In this document: positions 61,275 to 64,000 of the stretch, piece after piece
Position numbering within the stretch: position 1 is the stretch's first letter
Layout of the letters: each line of letters begins with the position of its first letter
Assembly (NCBI GenBank): GCA_011523425.1
Contig: WTGU01000077.1
Location: 42,118 to 106,117 of the forward strand
Reading direction: 5' to 3'
Length of the DNA stretch: 64,000 nt
Source: Alphaproteobacteria bacterium
GTDB lineage: Bacteria; Pseudomonadota; Alphaproteobacteria; UBA828
Position numbers and translations under genes: made by a program
Notes under the pieces: generated by a model
The model's database searches: none
Seen by the model: the letters and a program-made list of their open reading frames with translations, nothing else
Told to the model about the DNA's origin: nothing

Positions 61275-61769
61275 TTACCGCTGGCCCGCTGGTGCCAATG
61301 GGGAAAGCGCCTGGCGCAACGGCGCTGGCAGCCGCACGGCGCGGCCGTCCCGCCCGACGCAGCCGAGCCTGAGCCCGATGGAGGCCAGCAGCTCGCCCGC
61401 GCGCTCGACGCGCTGCACGGCCTCGATATGCGCGCCGGCGACGGTGCCGATCGTCGTCCGCACTTCGATCACGTCGTCGAGCAGCGCCGGCCGCCGGTAG
61501 TCGACGACGCAGCGGCTCACGACGAACGCCGCATCGTGGCCGTCGAGCAGCGCGCCGTGGGAGATTCCCGCGCCCCGCATCATCTCGGTCCGCGCACGCT
61601 CGGCGAACTTGAGGTAGTTGGCGTAGTAGACGATGCCGCCGGCGTCCGTGTCCTCGTGGTAGACGCGGAGCGGATAGACGTGCTCGGTCCCCTCGAAGCG
61701 GCCGCCAGGGGCAGGACCGGGCGCGCCGACGCCGGTGCCGCTGTCCGTGTCCGCGTCAGTCGCTGCCAT
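61275..61769 (-). CDS. ybgC: acyl-CoA thioesterase YbgC (Tol-Pal associated)
   Basis: A 164-residue hot-dog thioesterase. The active-site motif is [20 protein letters not shown] followed by ERARTE, with the catalytic Asp in EDTD; the usual His of VYHANY is Tyr here. An acidic, glycine-rich N-terminal tail of about 25 residues is extra. It belongs with the tol cluster by position; the exact acyl substrate in this organism is unknown. The start overlaps the ruvB stop by 14 bases. Confidence 0.92.
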   Translation of the reverse strand: MAATDADTDSGTGVGAPGPAPGGRFEGTEHVYPLRVYHEDTDAGGIVYYANYLKFAERARTEMMRGAGISHGALLDGHDAAFVVSRCVVDYRRPALLDDVIEVRTTIGTVAGAHIEAVQRVERAGELLASIGLRLGCVGRDGRAVRLPAPLRQALSPLAPAGQR

Positions 61770-62805
61770 GTCCGTCGTCGAGCAGGGCGAGCTGGCGCGA
61801 TGCCTCGTCTGCCGGCGGCGCCAGCCCCAGATGGTCGAAGCCGTGCGGGGTCAGGCGCCGGCCGCGCGGCGTCCGCTGGACGAAGCCGAGCTGGATGAGG
61901 AAGGGCTCGATCACCTCTTCCAGGGCGTCGCGCTGTTCCGACAGCGCCGCCGAGACGGTCTCGATTCCCACCGGGCCGCCGCCGTAGTTCTCGGCGATGC
62001 AGGCGAGATAGCGCCGATCCATGGAATCGAGGCCGCGCTGGTCGACCTCGAGCCGGTTGAGCGCCCGGTCGGCGATGGCGGCGTCGATCGTCTCGACCTC
62101 GGCGACGGCGGCGAAGTCGCGCACCCGGCGCAGCAGCCGGCCGGCGATGCGCGGCGTGCCGCGGGAGCGGGTGGCGATCTCCGCCGCCCCGTCGGCGCTC
62201 AGCCTCACGTCGAGGAGGGTCGCGTTGCGGCTCACGATCTCGACCAGCTCGTCCACCTCGTAGAAGTCGAGGCGGAGCGGGATGCCGAAGCGCTCGCGCA
62301 GCGGGTTCGTGATGAGCCCGGTCCGCGTCGTGGCGCCGACCAGGGTGAAGGGCGGCAGGTCGATCCGCACCGAGCGCGCGCCCGGCCCCTCGCCGATGAT
62401 CAGGTCGAGCTGCGCGTCCTCCATCGCCGGGTAGAGGATCTCCTCCACCGCCGGGTTGAGCCGGTGGATCTCGTCGATGAACAGCACGTCGCGCTCGTTG
62501 AGGTTGGTCAGGATCGCCGCCAGGTCGCCGGCGCGGGCGATGACGGGGCCCGAGGTCGCGCGGATGCCGACGCCGAGCTCGCGGGCGACGATCTGCGCCA
62601 GCGTCGTCTTGCCGAGGCCCGGGGGTCCGTAGAACAGCACGTGGTCGAGGGCCTCGCCGCGATCGGCCGCCGCGGCGATGAAGATGCGCAGGTTCTCGCG
62701 CGTCGCGCGCTGGCCCACGAAGTCGTCGAGCTTGCGCGGCCTGAGCCCGCTGTCGAGCCGGTCTTCGGGCTCCGCCGCCCCGGCGACGACGCGGGCCTCG
62801 CTCAC
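61756..62805 (-). CDS. ruvB: Holliday junction branch migration helicase RuvB
   Basis: A 349-residue AAA+ motor: [12 protein letters not shown] near the start, Walker [15 protein letters not shown], Walker [13 protein letters not shown], and sensor region [20 protein letters not shown]. The C-terminal winged helix ends [17 protein letters not shown]. It drives branch migration with RuvA. The start overlaps ruvA by four bases. Confidence 0.98.
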   Translation of the reverse strand: MSEARVVAGAAEPEDRLDSGLRPRKLDDFVGQRATRENLRIFIAAAADRGEALDHVLFYGPPGLGKTTLAQIVARELGVGIRATSGPVIARAGDLAAILTNLNERDVLFIDEIHRLNPAVEEILYPAMEDAQLDLIIGEGPGARSVRIDLPPFTLVGATTRTGLITNPLRERFGIPLRLDFYEVDELVEIVSRNATLLDVRLSADGAAEIATRSRGTPRIAGRLLRRVRDFAAVAEVETIDAAIADRALNRLEVDQRGLDSMDRRYLACIAENYGGGPVGIETVSAALSEQRDALEEVIEPFLIQLGFVQRTPRGRRLTPHGFDHLGLAPPADEASRQLALLDDGHGSD

Positions 62806-63395
62806 TGTGCGAGCTCCTTCAGGCCGGCCCGGATCAGCGCCTCGACGGGGGCGTCAGCGCCGAGCGAACGCGCCGCGCCCGTGACCGCGCCGTGGGCCTC
62901 CGTCGGGCGGTAGCCGAGGTTGACGAGCGCTGCGACGGCATCGGCGTTGGCCGCGCCGCCGGCGGCAACGGGTGCTTGGATCGCCCCCGGCAGCGCCGGC
63001 ACCTTGTCCTCCAGCTCGCTCAGGATCCGCGCTGCGAGCTTGGGCCCCACGCCCGGCGCCCGGGTGAGCCCGCTCCTGTCCTGGGCGGCGATGCAGGCGG
63101 CGAGCTCCGGCGCCGGCAGGGCGCCGAGAATGGCGAGCGCGAGCCGGGCGCCGACGCTCTGGACGGTCTGCAGCAGGCGGAACCACTCGCGCTCCTGCTC
63201 GCCGGCGAAGCCGTAGAGATGGATGTGGTCCTCGCGCACCACCGTCTCGACGGTGAGAGTCACCTCCTGCCCGCGTGCCGGCAGCGCGGCCAGGGTGCTC
63301 GCGGAGCAATAGGCGAGGTAGCCGACGCCGCCGACATCGACGACCGCCCAGCCGTCGCCCAGGCTGTCGAGAGTCCCGCGCAGCTTGGCGATCAT
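62802..63395 (-). CDS. ruvA: Holliday junction DNA-binding subunit RuvA
   Basis: A 197-residue protein: N-terminal OB fold ([20 protein letters not shown]), two helix-hairpin-helix motifs ([28 protein letters not shown]), an Ala/Gly-rich linker and a C-terminal RuvB-binding domain ([13 protein letters not shown]). It overlaps ruvC and ruvB by four bases each. Confidence 0.97.
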   Translation of the reverse strand: MIAKLRGTLDSLGDGWAVVDVGGVGYLAYCSASTLAALPARGQEVTLTVETVVREDHIHLYGFAGEQEREWFRLLQTVQSVGARLALAILGALPAPELAACIAAQDRSGLTRAPGVGPKLAARILSELEDKVPALPGAIQAPVAAGGAANADAVAALVNLGYRPTEAHGAVTGAARSLGADAPVEALIRAGLKELAQ

Positions 63396-63913
63396 CGGGC
63401 CGGCTTCGCCGCCGCGTCCGCTGCCGGCTGCCAGCGGGCGTGGGTTCCGGCGGCGTGGGCGTGGCAGATCGCCGCCGCCAGCGCGTCCGTGGCATCCGCC
63501 GTCGCCTCGCCAACGCCGGGCAGCAGGTGGCGGACCATGAGCGCGACCTGCTCCTTGTCGGCATGGCCCGCGCCGACCAGCGCCTTCTTGATCCGGTTCG
63601 CGGCATACTCGTGGACGGGAAGGCCGGCGAGCGCCGGCGCGAGCAGGGCGACGCCCCGCGCCAGCCCGAGCTTGAGGGTCGAGTCCGGGTTCCGGTTGAC
63701 GAAGCTCTCCTCGACCGCGGCCTCGTCCGGCGCGAAGCGCGCGACGACCTGCGCCAGCCCGTCGTGCAGGGCGCGGAGGCGTTCCGGCACGCTCGCGCGC
63801 GCATCGGTGTCGACCACGCCGTGGCCGACATGGCGCAGCCGGTTGCCGGCGATCTCGATCACGCCCCAGCCGGTCCGGCGGAGGCCGGGGTCGATACCGA
63901 GCACGCGGGACAC
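63392..63913 (-). CDS. ruvC: Holliday junction resolvase RuvC
   Basis: A 173-residue RNase H-fold endonuclease. Acidic catalytic residues are visible in [17 protein letters not shown] (first Asp), [19 protein letters not shown] (Glu) and the late [18 protein letters not shown] (Asp pair). It cuts four-way junctions after branch migration. The C-terminus is a short Ala/Arg-rich tail. Confidence 0.97.
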   Translation of the reverse strand: MSRVLGIDPGLRRTGWGVIEIAGNRLRHVGHGVVDTDARASVPERLRALHDGLAQVVARFAPDEAAVEESFVNRNPDSTLKLGLARGVALLAPALAGLPVHEYAANRIKKALVGAGHADKEQVALMVRHLLPGVGEATADATDALAAAICHAHAAGTHARWQPAADAAAKPAR

Positions 63914-63928
63914 GCCGTCCGCCCCCGC

Positions 63929-64000
63929 TCAGGCCGACAGCGCCTGCAGGACATCGTCGCTCACGTCGTAGTTCGCCGATACCTGCTGCACGTCGTCGCT
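63929..64000 (-). CDS. yebC: YebC/PmpR-family protein (C-terminal end only)
   Basis: Only the last 23 residues are inside the window, reading in part DDVQQVSANYDVSDDVLQAL and ending SA. This ending is characteristic of YebC/PmpR proteins, and yebC directly before ruvC is a standard arrangement. The stop is 15 bases before the ruvC start. YebC family members act as transcription regulators or in translation of proline-rich stretches. Confidence 0.85.
   Translation of the reverse strand, partial: SDDVQQVSANYDVSDDVLQALSA

Overview
The window is GC-rich chromosomal DNA (roughly 70% G+C by eye) from an alphaproteobacterium, probably Rhodospirillales-like. The best evidence is the right end, which carries the order yebC-ruvC-ruvA-ruvB-ybgC-tolQ-tolR-tolA-tolB-pal-cpoB-tilS-ftsH-folP-glmM-thiD, and the divergent secA / argJ-mutT pair in the middle. 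No phage, transposase, integrase or CRISPR array was seen. One tRNA gene, tRNA-Pro(CGG), is present.

Layout. 1-5922 (minus): a carbohydrate/polyol-type ABC importer with two different ATPases, one binding protein, two permeases and a small membrane protein. 6201-7843 (plus): infA, an L-2-haloacid dehalogenase and an exported YqgE/AlgH-family protein. 7989-12682 (minus): a DUF4189-type lipoprotein, a stand-alone inverse-autotransporter-like barrel and secA. 12839-17132 (plus): argJ, mutT, a mandelate-racemase-type enolase-superfamily enzyme and an amidase. 17354-33370 (plus): a long run of closely spaced genes: hyuA, hyuB, an SDR, a three-subunit molybdenum hydroxylase (set A), an IclR regulator, a pyruvoyl-dependent histidine decarboxylase, a Pot-type ABC importer and a histamine-dehydrogenase-like flavoprotein. 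33390-34910 (minus): ilvA. 35114-35190: tRNA-Pro. 35333-47985 (plus): a class D flavin monooxygenase followed by three more molybdenum hydroxylase gene sets (B, C and D). 48005-64000 (minus): an Ada-type methyltransferase, then the housekeeping cluster thiD to yebC.

The most interesting region is 25541-33370. A pyruvoyl-type histidine decarboxylase is rare in Gram-negative bacteria. Here it is encoded beside a trimethylamine-dehydrogenase-family enzyme whose three substrate-pocket positions (Gln61, Trp264, Asp355) match those I recall for histamine dehydrogenase. Together they suggest a histidine -> histamine -> imidazole-4-acetaldehyde route. It would be supplied by the Pot-type importer and controlled by the IclR protein. 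The upstream molybdenum hydroxylase, SDR and ATP-dependent hydantoinase-type HyuAB could in principle finish ring oxidation and opening towards an aspartate-level product. That extension is inference.

A second theme is four heterotrimeric molybdenum hydroxylases in 26 kb. Three are contiguous, and two of these (B and D) are close paralogues on either side of a different one (C) with reversed subunit order. A third is the importer at the left end, whose two ATPases carry complementary defects (H-loop His to Pro in one, degraded signature motif in the other). That predicts a heterodimer with one consensus and one degenerate ATP site.
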